Assembly (NCBI GenBank): GCA_014529385.2
Contig: CM043959.1
Span: 7,166,026-7,230,025, forward strand
DNA: 64,000 nt
Source of the DNA: Adiantum capillus-veneris
Lineage: Eukaryota > Streptophyta > Polypodiopsida > Polypodiales > Pteridaceae
Direction of reading: 5' to 3'
Shown here: positions 54,499-64,000 of the stretch, in pieces
Position numbering within the stretch: position 1 is the stretch's first letter
How the letters are laid out: each line of letters starts with the position of its first letter
Made by a program: the position numbers and the translations under genes
Notes under the pieces: generated by a model
The model's input: only the letters and a program-made list of their open reading frames with translations
What the model was told of the DNA's origin: nothing
The model's database searches: none

Positions 54499-55050
54499 GC
54501 TTCCACCATTGCACCAGAGGTACCCCCTCTGTGCTCTAACCTGGTTGACCAACAATATGTAAAGGGTTTTAATAAGTATCATACCAAAAGTTCTTTTTGG
54601 CTTCCTATTAGTCTCGTACCTTAATACTTTCATATCTAGGTCATTTTCTAAAGAAGGTTATCGTGTGCACAAGGATGTGAATTGGTTTCTTGATAACTAC
54701 CTCATTTCTAGGATTCGAATTTTTACTTCCTAACAAGAACCTCTTTCTCATTTGCTAGATCTACCCTTAATTTCTTGATTGAATACTAACTTAACTTTAG
54801 ATTCATTAAATAATTTTGAAGAAGAAAATCATGTATACCATTATAATATATAAGTAACTCAAGTTTTTTTTTTTTTACATTATTGATTTATAGTGGTTTA
54901 CAAAGCTCTAAGATTGCTAGCTATGGCCAAGCGAGTGGCTCTTTTATCTTTCTTATTCATAAGGTTGGTTCTCCTATGATTACATAAGATCTGGCTCCTC
55001 TTGATCTTCCTCTACCTCATCCTCCATTTCTACCTCCTCGTACATTATCT
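54499..55050. other. No gene seen
   Basis: Contains a T-run at about 54866. No supported feature. Confidence 0.5.
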
Positions 55051-55059
55051 CCTTGATTT

Positions 55060-55420
55060 TGAGAAATGGCTCTAGCAGTAATTCGAGGGTTTTGTTCTTC
55101 TGGACAGTTATTTCTATAGTGCCTCATTTGATTGCATCCATAGCACCTAACGTTTGGGAAGGTCTGTTCTCAGTTTACTGCTGCAGCTACTCCACGTTGT
55201 TGATATCCCTGGTTGGAATTTTCCCTAGCTCTTCCCCTAAAGTTACTAAATCCAATATAGTTCTTTGTAGAGTTGGTTCCTTCAGCTGCAAGAGGCTTAG
55301 CCCTGAGAAGGGCATCCTGTATTGATGTATGCCTCATGGCTTTGATCCATACCTCTGCATCTCATTCCACGTTGACCCCTTTACCTTTGAAGTTGGGGGG
55401 TTGTGCTTGTTTGAGAAGAA
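55060..55420 (-). pseudogene. Minus-strand retroelement: zinc knuckle region
   Basis: Minus strand reads ENSNQGYQQRGVAAAVN, then FPNVRCYGCNQMRHYRNNCP, an intact CCHC knuckle at about 55155-55105, then NPRITARAISQ. This is a retroelement nucleocapsid. It fits the orientation of the primer site at 56329. Confidence 0.65.
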
Positions 55421-55653
55421 ACAAGCACGGTATAAAGAACAAAAGTAGTTATCTACATGGTTTCGTAAGATCTATGGAATGGAAATTTAAAGACTTATGA
55501 CACGGCTAGGATTTAACTTCAGAATAGACACAAGATCAAGATATTCAATTCAAAAAACTTGGCTCTTTATTTATAAGGTGAATATTTACAAGGATAGCCT
55601 TACAAAAGAGCCTTAGGTATCTCATCCTAACTTGTTGTAAATTTTTGCGGCCT

Positions 55654-56208
55654 TTAAAGGATCCGCATAGCTGGCTGATTTGGAATATGATGATACAAAC
55701 GATGGGTGTTTGTAGTCAGATTTTTACAATCTTCTAATTGATTGGTATAATAGTTCTTATACTCATTGAAAATCGGAAAGTAAATTATAAGGTCCAAATT
55801 CTTAGGGGTATTCTGAGAAAAATTTCTGATTCTTCGATATGGAATTATCTCCACCACTCTATCCCATACCCATTCGTTCAGGGGTTTTCCCATGCCTCCT
55901 GGGTAGGTAGGAACAGTGATACTCGAGTTTGTACCCAAGAAGTAGTACAACTGAACCACTCTCAGTTCCTCAGCCCAACGTAGTTTCTTTAAATCCGTGG
56001 TAAGACATCCCAGCTTCCAAGCATTGATGTAATAGGTCCCGCCTTCATTGCTCCATTCGAGCTCCCAGCCTTTATCTATCTGAGTCGTATGAGGAGTGTG
56101 AGCCTTCATTAGTAGCTCCATCACGCTCCGTCGGAAAAAATAGTTTGGAGAACAACAAGCACTCTCATAAATAAGCTCAAAGACTTGGAACTTGCGATAT
56201 TGAACCAC
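55654..56208 (-). pseudogene. Minus-strand retroelement: gag-like N-terminal ORF
   Basis: A 184-codon ORF just downstream (on minus) of the primer site. Pieces: YRKFQVFELIYESACCSPNY, KGWELEWSNEGGTYYINAWK, LGTNSSITVPTYPGGMGKPL. No family recognised. Position before a zinc knuckle suggests the gag N-terminus. The protein-like composition supports a real former gene. Confidence 0.45.
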
Positions 56209-56328
56209 AGGATTTTCCTGAATTATCGACGCATAAGCCTTAGATTAGCTAATCAATTTTTCTTGTTTCTTTTTAAATTTTCAGACAGTACAAAATTTTC
56301 CCAAACTAACCCAGGCTCTGAAACCTAG

Positions 56329-56340
56329 GCTCTGATACCA
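56329..56340 (-). promoter_or_regulatory. Primer-binding site of the minus-strand element
   Basis: TGGTATCAGAGC on minus, 2 bp from the right LTR. Confidence 0.8.
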
Positions 56341-56342
56341 CT

Positions 56343-56615
56343 TGTAAGGTCCCCAACCCGCCTACACCAAGATCGAGATGGGATCCTTGACAGGTCTCTA
56401 GGTCTGTTAAAAATCAGAGTCTCTAAACAAGAAAAATCCAAGGAATAGATCTTTACCATTGACAATGGCTTGGGTCTATAGCCTTAGAAGAAGACCTAGT
56501 CTTGTCTCGCAGCGGAAACGGGACAACGTATTCAAACGGCCTACAAAAAAAATTCTTATTCTGGCCCTATAACTTCATTATTCAGATTATGGTTTCCTTA
56601 GCCAAAGCTTTTTTC
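56343..56615 (-). repeat. Right (5') LTR of the minus-strand retroelement
   Basis: Counterpart of 50762-51034. It probably runs further right into 56616-57230, but the left copy is truncated, so the true end cannot be set. Confidence 0.75.
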
Positions 56616-57232
56616 CCCCCTAACATATGTGAGGGCACAACCGTTGGTGGATTCCTCTTCCAAGTGAACAAGTTTCTAAAACGTTTTAGTGTGCAGGGAT
56701 GGATAGTTACCTGACTAATCAGGTCCACCCTTCCATGATTGACAACCTTAGTCAATCCCCACTTACCACCCCGCACTCACACAAGATTCATTTATCTTAT
56801 TATTACATTGTTTTAACATTTAAAATAATGGTCTCTTTTAACGTTCCATCACAGTAATTCCTTGAAGACAGACATCTTTAAACTTAAGACAGGGTACTGT
56901 CAATCAAAACATTGTCCATAATAACCATGACCAGTACTCTTCTTGTCTCAAGACCACCTAAGGGTGAAAAACGGCACCCATTCTTTATTCAAAATCTGGA
57001 GCGGATAAACCCCCACCCAAGGTTCCGGGTGGCCATACACCAAACCAGTTGCCCATACAACCGGGTGGCTCCCCTAGGATTAAAAAAAAGGTATCCTAAC
57101 TTATGTAGAAACATCAAGACATGACACAGAGTAGAAACTCAACGTTCATGGGGGTAACCAACTTATCTGTGGCTAGAAAGCCAATCATTATCATTAAAAT
57201 ATTCCAAGGAGTCGGATGTGTCTTGAGACAAG
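56616..57232. other. No gene; probable rest of the LTR
   Basis: No coding signal. GGGTGGC occurs twice (about 57030, 57062). Likely upstream LTR sequence of the minus-strand element. Confidence 0.4.
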
Positions 57233-57849
57233 CTATGTATCAAACTTGACAACTTCAGGATTTCCTTGGGTCATAAGTCTCCAAGTACTAGCAAAAGTCT
57301 GGTAGGAATCTGGTAAGGCATCAAGAACAGTCTGCACAAGGGAACTATCTGAAATGACTTCACCTGTAGAAATAAGCTTCTCATTGATATCCTTGACACT
57401 AGCAAGGAAAGTGTCCATATCATCTTCCTCATGCATAATCTTCGACTCCAGCTCTTTACGCATCAAAGAAATTTTAGCCTCATTGCGGCTTGCATAAAGA
57501 CCTGCTAAAATATCCCAAGCCTGTTTTGCAGATTTTGCTGAACGGATGTGAGGAACAATGGTGCGCTTCACAGTCAACGCAATCAATGCATGAGCCTGTG
57601 CATCCTTAACATCCCAACAAGCTTGTTCTGCCGTAGGCAAAACAACTCTAACAGCTGCAATCCTTGCAGCAAGACCTGCAACATCCTCAACATCGCCTAC
57701 ATCATCAGAACCAGGACGTACATCAATGCCTTGCACAATGTTCCACAAGAACATGTTGCGTCATATAAGCCCACACAAGGTAGTTGTCCCCATCCAACCT
57801 GTCCTCAGCAGCAAACATCTTGAACACATCTGTGTTGTTGTTGTTAGCC
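57233..57849 (-). pseudogene. gag: Copia element F: gag (UBN2 type), frameshifted
   Basis: Starts at an ATG at 57849: MANNNNTDVFKMFAAEDRLD, GDNYLVWAYMTQHVLVEH, then a frameshift near 57735 into WNIVQGIDVRPGSDDVGDVE. Conserved gag parts follow: DAQAHALIALTVKRTIVPHI, KQAWDILAGLYASRNEAKIS, MDTFLASVKDINEKLISTGE, LDALPDSYQTFASTW. The end is cut at 57233. It is a different copia family from the one at 42 kb. Confidence 0.85.
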
Positions 57850-58199
57850 ATGGTAAATGTTGCACCTGATGTGAAAACTGCCTAAAAATAGGAGAAACGG
57901 AGTGGGAACAACCTGTGCTATATAGCACAAACCGTAGAAGACTATAAGGCACCTGTTATACAAAAAACGGCACTAACAGAAATTCTGCACAAAATGATGA
58001 AATAGCCTGTGCAGTACTGCCTGTAGTGGAAACAGAGGCCGAAATGAGCCCAAATCGAAAATCTGAGCAGACTGAGCCCTTCGAGCTCACCCAAAATTTT
58101 TGTCGACCTGCGAACGCTTGCCAAAGCTCACTGAAATCGGAGAAAGTGAGCAGGCGTGTGCTGGAGCAGCTGGCGACTAAGCCCGAGAGGATGTGACCT

Positions 58200-58211
58200 G
58201 CTCTGATACCA
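58200..58211 (-). promoter_or_regulatory. Copia F primer-binding site
   Basis: TGGTATCAGAGC on minus, 2 bp from the LTR. Confidence 0.8.
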
Positions 58212-58213
58212 AT

Positions 58214-58461
58214 TGTTGAAATTAGGGTTGCAGAGAAACACACACAGCTTGGAGAAGACGAAGGAAGCTCAAGGCACACAATAGAGAGTGTGTTACTTAG
58301 TGTGCAATGGAAAGATGGATAGCCCTAGAGTGATGGGCGTATATACAATGCACGGGGGGAAAAACCTCCTAAAGAGGGAAAAAATGCCCCGACGGTCCTA
58401 GTGTGTTCACACACATCACTACCACATGTATATGGTAACAACCCTAACCTAATTATTTGCA
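58214..58461 (-). repeat. Copia F 5' LTR (right end tentative)
   Basis: On minus it ends CCCTAATTTCAACA beside the primer site. The start TGCAAATAATTAGG (58461) is a guess from the TG rule and from a TATA-like TGTATATAC at about 58345. No second LTR is available to confirm. Confidence 0.5.
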
Positions 58462-59479
58462 CCCCCTAGAGGGTCAAGGGAAAAGGATATTGTAGAGATG
58501 GACGGGTAGCCCTAATTCTAAACCCCTATCCTTGTCATCGTCAAGAAAAATAAAGTCATCATCCGTGAGACCATACGTGTCATCCGTGTAATCATGTAAA
58601 TCTTCCTCATCATTAGATTCACATATATTCACTAAGAATGTCACTAGGCATGTACAGTCATCTTAGTCAAAAGGGTAAGCTTGTGCAATCTGAGAGGCAT
58701 TCTCTACTAAGTAGGGATCAGTCATGGTCAAGAGACGTATCAACCAATCTAATTCCTCAAAATTCTTCTCACACGTTAGCGTATATAACAAATTCCATTC
58801 AACAGGCAAGCACCAGGTAGACTATATGAAACACTTGTGAAAAGTAAAGAGGGTACCTCTCACCCAAAGTAGGAGTGGATGACTCTAGCATACTAGCCAT
58901 ATCTGTACACACAAATAGATTTTGGTTAGTGTGCAAATATTATAAGGGTCATGTCAAAAGGTTGTGTTATTGTGCATAATGTGTTATTATGATTTTTGGG
59001 TCATGTACTAGAATTTATGTGTTTTTAACTTTTTGTTTGGTGGCTCTTGCTCTTTCAATTTTTTATTTTTGTTTTCTTGAGTATAGGGCTATATATACAT
59101 TCCCTAAGATTGGGAGATTGAGAGGCCAGGGAGGAAGGTTAAGAGGGGAGCAATTGAATGATGGATGTTAGCAAACACTACCCCCTTCCTTCGGTAGATC
59201 ATACCTTTTGGAACGATGTCGTCACCTTTTGAAACCAAATCCAAGTGGTAACTGGTGACGACTTTGACCAATAATTTTTCACCACCCTAGATGTTTCATC
59301 TAGTTGCAAGGGTGGTAAGGTACTCTCCCATGATTTTACTTGAAACGTTGTTTTAGGTGATGGATTTACAATTGGAGGTGCTATTCTATACAATTTGGGT
59401 GGTAGGTGGAAGTTGTGAAGAATCTTGTGATTCAGTAGAAGAATTACATGAAGAGAAAGAAGCTTCATTTGTTTTTTCT
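58462..59479. other. No gene seen
   Basis: AT-rich, with short ORFs only. The last part may be the 3' tail of gypsy element C. Confidence 0.45.
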
Positions 59480-60450
59480 ATGTTTGAGCCGAGCAATATA
59501 AGTCGTCTTGCTTGGGTACCCAAACTAGCTCCGTATCAAGTGTATAGTATTCTGTGATCTTTCCCTTCCCACGGTCTTCAATTGGCTTTATCATTACAGG
59601 GTTTGAATCACATGGGTATATAGGTGACAGGTAAGAACACAATTTACTTTAGGTACCCAGATTTGATCATTCCCTTCATAGTAGCCTTGGGCTTCCAATA
59701 GTCATTTAGGAATCCTGCGCAACGTTTTCTTATCTTTCTTGGAGCGAGTGGGGTGTCTCTTACAAGGCTTCTATTTTTTAGCATAAAAAATGGTCGCTAA
59801 AGAAGCTTTAGGGACCCATTTGTATATTTTCTTTGCTATATTATGATGAGCCTTGTGTGTCTCATGCTTTGTTTCAACTAAAGAAGTTGAGGTTCTAGAG
59901 GGTTGGGCTATAGGTACAGATGGTTCAACCTCTTGGACATCCAATGTTTTAGGTTGTATTTCCTTAGGAGGTAATATCTCAGGGACTATCACTTGAGTGG
60001 CAGGGCTAAGAATTGGTTTTTGTGTTGTGACACTCCCAGTCCCCCAATCAATAGTGCATTTGGTCGCTAACATCCACTTGCATCCTAGGTTTATATCGAC
60101 TTCCATAGTTCCAGCAGGCATGACCAAAAAGTCTTGAGCTATGACCCCATTGTCATAACTGACTGACAAAAGTGTGTCAAGTTCCAAAAATAGTAGTTTT
60201 TTTCTTGACTTGGATGGTACTCTCAGATAGAGATGGATTTCCTAAATTCACACCACACTCCATATGATAGCAGCTTATATTTAGCACCCTAAGTCCAATA
60301 AGGCATTATATAGCAATTTCCCATAGGTGCTATTTAACTCAGAAGGGCATTGTAGAGGCGTGTCAGAGTCCAACCAATCATTCTCTGTTTCAACTTGAAA
60401 TTCATGTGTAACTCCAAAGTTGGCCTCTCGTTGGCATCTAATACGTTGAT
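59480..60450 (-). pseudogene. Gypsy element C: protease-like module 3' of integrase
   Basis: Right after the integrase tail the minus strand reads NVLDANERPTFGVTHEFQVE, TENDWLDSDTPLQCP, LLYNALLDLGAKYKLLSYGV (D-L-G-A in place of D-T-G-A), a frame break, LLSVSYDNGVIAQDFLVMPA, GTMEVDINLGCKWMLATKCT and IDWGTGSV (protease C-terminal D-I-x-L-G-x-x-W-M). A Pro-rich tail follows with three W-V-P-K motifs (KWVPKASL at about 59815, QIWVPKVN at about 59665, LVWVPKQDD at about 59520). NxLxxNxR, WLD and the protease motifs are shared with element B (27.3-26.2 kb). C has lost its upstream part, so whether it also had AP1 is unknown. Confidence 0.6.
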
Positions 60451-60479
60451 GTCTCTCCTTACTTTAACTTGTATCTTTT

Positions 60480-60995
60480 TCAATCCTTCTTGTGCCTTGG
60501 CTGCCTTTTTTTATGGATGGCACATAGCTCCTCTTGGCTTAAAGGATCATAATATCTTTTAAATTTACTCCCATTGAGGAATCCAATGGTTTCAACTCCA
60601 TCAAAAGTTTCCACACGAATGGTTGTGGTGATTTTGCATACTCTATATGGTCCTTTTCTAGCATATTTCATCTTTTTCTTCTCATTACGAACTCCATACA
60701 TAAGGACTTTATCCCCAACCTTGATATCCTTATTCTTTAAATGACGGTCAAACCATTTCTTTCTCCTATCTTTCTTCACAAGGGCATTTTGCACAACCAA
60801 TTTTCTTTCTTCATCTAACCTCTCAAGGATATATAAATGCTCAACTAAAGGGCTACCATCCCAACCTTTTTGTGAAGCTACCCGCATATTAGGTATTACA
60901 AACTCCCATAGCATAATTTCTTCTTGCCCATGTACCTTCTTGAATGGTGTACAATTAATAGACTCTTTGTAAGCAGTACGATAAGCCCATAGAGC
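60480..60995 (-). pseudogene. Gypsy element C: integrase C-terminal domain
   Basis: VEHLYILERLDEERKLVVQN, KKWFDRHLKNKDIKVGDKVL, MYGVRNEKKKMKYARKGPYR, FLNGSKFKRYYDPLSQEELC. KGPYRV is the GPF/Y-type module. The 144-codon ORF is open. No chromodomain. Confidence 0.8.
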
Positions 60996-61985
60996 TCACG
61001 TCAACTTCAAATCCCAATTCGTACGATGAGCTTCCACTGTTTTGGTCAAGATAGAAATTAAAGTCTTGTTAGTGCTCTTAGCTTGGTCGTTTTCTTGTGG
61101 ATGATAAGGTGTAGACTTATGGTGGGCTATCATGAATTTTGTCGTGAGTTCCTTTATCACTTCATTTATAAAATGAGTACCATTGTCACTCACAATTTCA
61201 ACAGGACAACCAAATCGTGTAATAATGTTCTCAAAGAGAAACTTAGCGGTTAACCTTGCATCAGCCTTGCATGTCCCTTGGCTTCCGCCCATTGTCACAT
61301 AGTCAGTGGCAACAATAATATATCGAGATTGAGTGCTACGACCTGTCGAACTAATTGGGCCTACAAAGTCTAAACCCCATTTTTCAAATGGTTGAGGGTG
61401 AAAGCATGATTGGGTGGACACCAAAGCTGTGTCCGAAACATCACTATTTGGCAAATTAATACCTGTAATATGTTTAACAAAGATAGAAGAACCTAAGGCG
61501 TGTGATATATCATTGGATAGCTCTTGAAGAGGAGAATTTAAAAAGATGTTTGGCGCCAAATTTAGAATTAATTTGCAAAAACTTTACCACGCACCACTTC
61601 TAATAGTGCAGCTATTCAAAACTAGTAATCAACCCATAAAAGTGTACCACCCAGTCATGCTTTCACCCTTGAGTCATTTTAATAGGATGTAAGGGCATCT
61701 TATCCTTGCATTGTGTGATCTTGTAGTGTTGACATTCATCACACCCTTTTGCAAAAAGTGATGCATCCTTGAATAAGGTAGGCCATCAATAGCCTGATTG
61801 CAACACCTTTCTAGCAGTTAGTCCCCCTGAAAAAAGTCCTCCAGCGATACCCATGTGGGCTTCTTGCTGCATGTATAAATACTCATCCTCACGAGCACAA
61901 CGTTTAAGAATATTGTATTTCCCTAGATTGTAGAGAGTTCCTGCAATGAGAGAATAAGGTTCACATTCCTTCAACAGTTTTTAAG
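60996..61985 (-). pseudogene. Gypsy element C: integrase, catalytic Glu replaced
   Basis: Zinc-binding remains: EAHMGIAGGLFSGGLTARKV, then DECQHYK-like sequence near 61740. Core: EKWGLDFVGPISSTGRSTQS (Asp), CPVEIVSDNGTHFINEVIKE (Asp), YHPQENDQAKSTNKTLI. In relatives the last motif is N-G-Q-A-E-x-T-N-K, so the catalytic Glu is Lys here. Frame breaks near 61250 and 61560 add to the decay. Confidence 0.85.
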
Positions 61986-62540
61986 CTATATCCTTATGAA
62001 GCTATTTGGGTGGAAAACCATAACTAAAAAGTTCACAATCTTCTCACTCCATTGAAGCATGGTCTGAACTAGGAACAAGGAAGTATCGGGAAATTCATCA
62101 TCGATTCCAATAAGGGCTTCACCATTGGGTATGCAAGACAAATGATCCGCCATGACATGTCTTTTATCGAGTCTCACCACAACGGTAAAATCAAACTCAA
62201 GAAGAATTAACAACCATTGTGTAATTCTTCCCATGGAACAAGGTTTATTCACTAGATACAACAATGCTTGATGATCCACATAGAAAACAAACATGTGCCA
62301 AGAAGGTAGTAGCTAAATTTCTTTACGGTGTAAATCATAGCTAAACCTTCTCGCTCTATAGTGGTGTAGTTCCTCTCAACATCATTTAATTGACGACTTG
62401 AAAAGCTAATGGGGTAGTCCAATTTATGTTGTCCTGGTTGAGCTAGAACACACCCAATAGCAAAGTTTGATCCATCAATATGCACATGGAAAATTACATT
62501 TCAATCGAGCACTCGTAGGATGGGAGAACTTGTTAAGACC
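61986..62540 (-). pseudogene. Gypsy element C: RNase H
   Basis: VIFHVHIDGSNFAIGCVLAQ, YPISFSSRQLNDVERNYTTI, EGLAMIYTVKKFSYYLLGT, then FYVDHQALLYLVNKPCSMGR and ADHLSCIPNGEALIGIDDEF. It matches RNase H of A and B, with a frame break near 62300. Confidence 0.85.
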
Positions 62541-62735
62541 TTTTTTAATAACTCATAAATATGGTCACACTCCGCGGTCCAGTGGAACTCAATAAGAAGC
62601 TTGTACAATGGGCGAGCTATCTCGGCAATGTTTAAAATAAACCGCCGGTAATAACCAACATGGCCCATGATCCTTTGAACTCCTTTGTAGTTTGTAGGTG
62701 GCGGAAAATTGGAAATGGCTTTAAAATTAATCTCA
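62541..62735 (-). pseudogene. Gypsy element C: last part of RT
   Basis: FPPPTNYKGVQRIMGHVGYY, RRFILNIAEIARPLYKLLIE, FHWTAECDHIYELLKKVLTS are the RT end and connection region. Sequence upstream (above about 62735) is unrelated, so the element is 5'-truncated here. Confidence 0.8.
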
Positions 62736-63027
62736 TCTGTGGAAATTCCAGTTTTGGGCCCAAATGCCGTACCCGGAAACGGTGCAAAAAATGTGCGCTT
62801 TTACCATACATATTAGAGGCTGGGGAACTTGTCAAACACTGTGTGCGAGCCTCGAAAGGTTGCAAGGACACAACTAGACTATTCTAGTAAGCTCAAAGGG
62901 GCAATGGTGTGTCACTCACCGCTCAATGCTGACCGTCGTGAAGGATCCCATGCTGCAAAGAAGAAGGAGCCGATGCTGCCACCGCGCTCAATAGCCTCGC
63001 TGTTGCTGATGCCGCTGCAATGCTTGA

Positions 63028-63030
<3 letters not shown>
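62736..63030. other. No gene seen
   Basis: Higher GC than neighbours; no supported ORF. Confidence 0.4.
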
Positions 63031-63082
<52 letters not shown>

Positions 63083-63104
63083 CATACACACACACACACA
63101 CACA
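63031..63104. repeat. Compound microsatellite (CT)n and (CA)n
   Basis: CT repeats 63031-63079, then AGCATA and CA repeats to about 63104. Confidence 0.95.
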
Positions 63105-63421
63105 TTCGTGAGCACACGATGGAGAAGAAGGTAGAGGTAGAGCAAGAGAAATTTTTTAATATGCACCTCAAAGATGAGAATTTTAGGTCAAAATGGACCT
63201 TTTATATGAATCTGACCCATTCACACATGGGCACCCGTTGATCGGCCTTAATGATTCTCACTCCTAGGACTCTCCCAGAGAGGTGATTTAGGACTACTCT
63301 GGGCTCCAAGTCCTTGTCCACAATAGAGAGGACGCCACTAAAGAGTATTACCTAAGGAAGAATTTTTTTGTTCTTTAAGCTAGCAAACCATCACATGTTT
63401 TTGAGTTTTTAGGTAGCAACA

Positions 63422-63424
<3 letters not shown>

Positions 63425-63505
<81 letters not shown>
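63425..63505. repeat. (TC)n microsatellite
   Basis: Uninterrupted TC repeat of about 80 bp. Confidence 0.95.
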
Positions 63506-63509
<4 letters not shown>

Positions 63510-63554
63510 AGAACCCACAATTGTTAGTGATAATATATTAATCATACCAAAAAA

Positions 63555-63788
63555 TTACATCAAGAAACCCTCCTCGGGAGCATGAGCCAGGGTATCATAA
63601 CAACCACCAAAGTACCATGTAAAGACTGCAAGAACAATGGAGGCAAGCCCTAACCAAAACAAGTCATACCAAAACGAGAGCACAACGAATAGCAAACCTA
63701 AAGTTGCAAAGAGGGTGGGGCCTAGGTCCCCATTACCTACTGAGATTGCTCGGGATGCCACCATGGTGCTGTCTCTTCCACCGACCAA
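63555..63788 (-). CDS. Short hydrophobic ORF, unidentified
   Basis: 77 codons. The middle (LFATLGLLFVVLSFWYDLFW, then LGLASIVLAVFTWYFGGC) is strongly hydrophobic, enough for one or two membrane segments. No family is recognised and no context supports expression. It may be chance. Confidence 0.15.
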   Translation of the reverse strand: MVGGRDSTMVASRAISVGNGDLGPTLFATLGLLFVVLSFWYDLFWLGLASIVLAVFTWYFGGCYDTLAHAPEEGFLM

Positions 63789-64000
63789 CCCAATGTCTCA
63801 AAACAAAGCAGGAAAAGCCGATTCATCGTACCCACATCAGAGTACCACCATGAACAAATCGCATAGGACTACCGCATGCTTTTAGAGGGGAGCCAAGCAC
63901 CTTCCTAGCACTGATCCCTGGATTCACCATGCCAAGCAAAAGCTGCCACATCTCGTCACCTGCCTTCAAATCCCTCTTGTAGAGGAGGTGAGAGAAAGAC

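Noticed and set aside
56329-56340. tRNA gene remnants at the TGGTATCAGAGC sites
   Set aside because: Only 12 bases match and each lies 2 bp from an LTR, as for primer-binding sites. No tRNA cloverleaf is present.
62829-63241. ORFs over the CT/CA array
   Set aside because: Same reason: repeated Leu-Ser or Arg-Glu dipeptides.

Overview
The window looks like intergenic DNA of a large, repeat-rich land-plant nuclear genome. The evidence is stacked Ty3/gypsy and Ty1/copia LTR retrotransposons, copia gags of the UBN2 type, a gypsy element of the Tat type (two RNase H domains, known mainly from plants), initiator-tRNA-like primer sites and long dinucleotide arrays. I see no intact host gene, rRNA, tRNA or CRISPR array. 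A fern or gymnosperm would fit the age and density of the elements, but that is a guess.

Layout. 0.7-1.2 kb holds a fragment resembling an FCP1/NIF-type phosphatase. 3.4-13.9 kb is gypsy element A (+), badly decayed but nearly complete: short LTRs, Asp-type primer site, a leader with four copies of a 22-bp palindrome, gag, protease, RT, RNase H and integrase. Two small DNA transposons with target-site duplications sit inside it, at 7321-7494 and 12344-12860. 14.4-16.1 kb is an older fragment (D) ending in a protease-like domain. 16.1-22.05 kb is a gag-only, non-autonomous LTR element with roughly 2-kb LTRs. 22.05-24.04 kb carries a broken coiled-coil ORF (G) on the minus strand.

24-44.8 kb is a nested stack. 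Gypsy element B (-) reads protease, RT, RNase H (40.55-37.77 kb), is split by an 8.7-kb Tat element on the plus strand (29044-37773), then resumes with integrase and a second, protease-like 3' module (28.7-26.2 kb). A 5'-half copia element (40.55-44.84 kb, -) truncates B upstream. 45.3-47.9 kb holds two GC-rich direct repeats flanking an intronless DEAD-box helicase fragment. 48-50.76 kb is gypsy E (+), interrupted by the LTR of a decayed minus-strand retroelement (50.76-56.6 kb) whose interior includes AT-rich tandem repeats. 57.2-58.5 kb is the 5' end of another copia element (F, -). 59.5-62.7 kb is gypsy C (-), again integrase followed by a protease-like module. The right end has TC/CA microsatellites.

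Most interesting: in two independent gypsy copies (B and C) a homologous aspartic-protease-like module lies directly 3' of integrase and is followed by repeated W-V-P-K motifs. B also has the usual protease upstream of RT. A third copy of the module occurs in D. I do not recognise this layout from described plant gypsy lineages. Also notable: the Tat element keeps one reading frame over about 5.4 kb, broken only by four stops that could all be C-to-T changes, and the copia leader shares sequence with the Tat leader.
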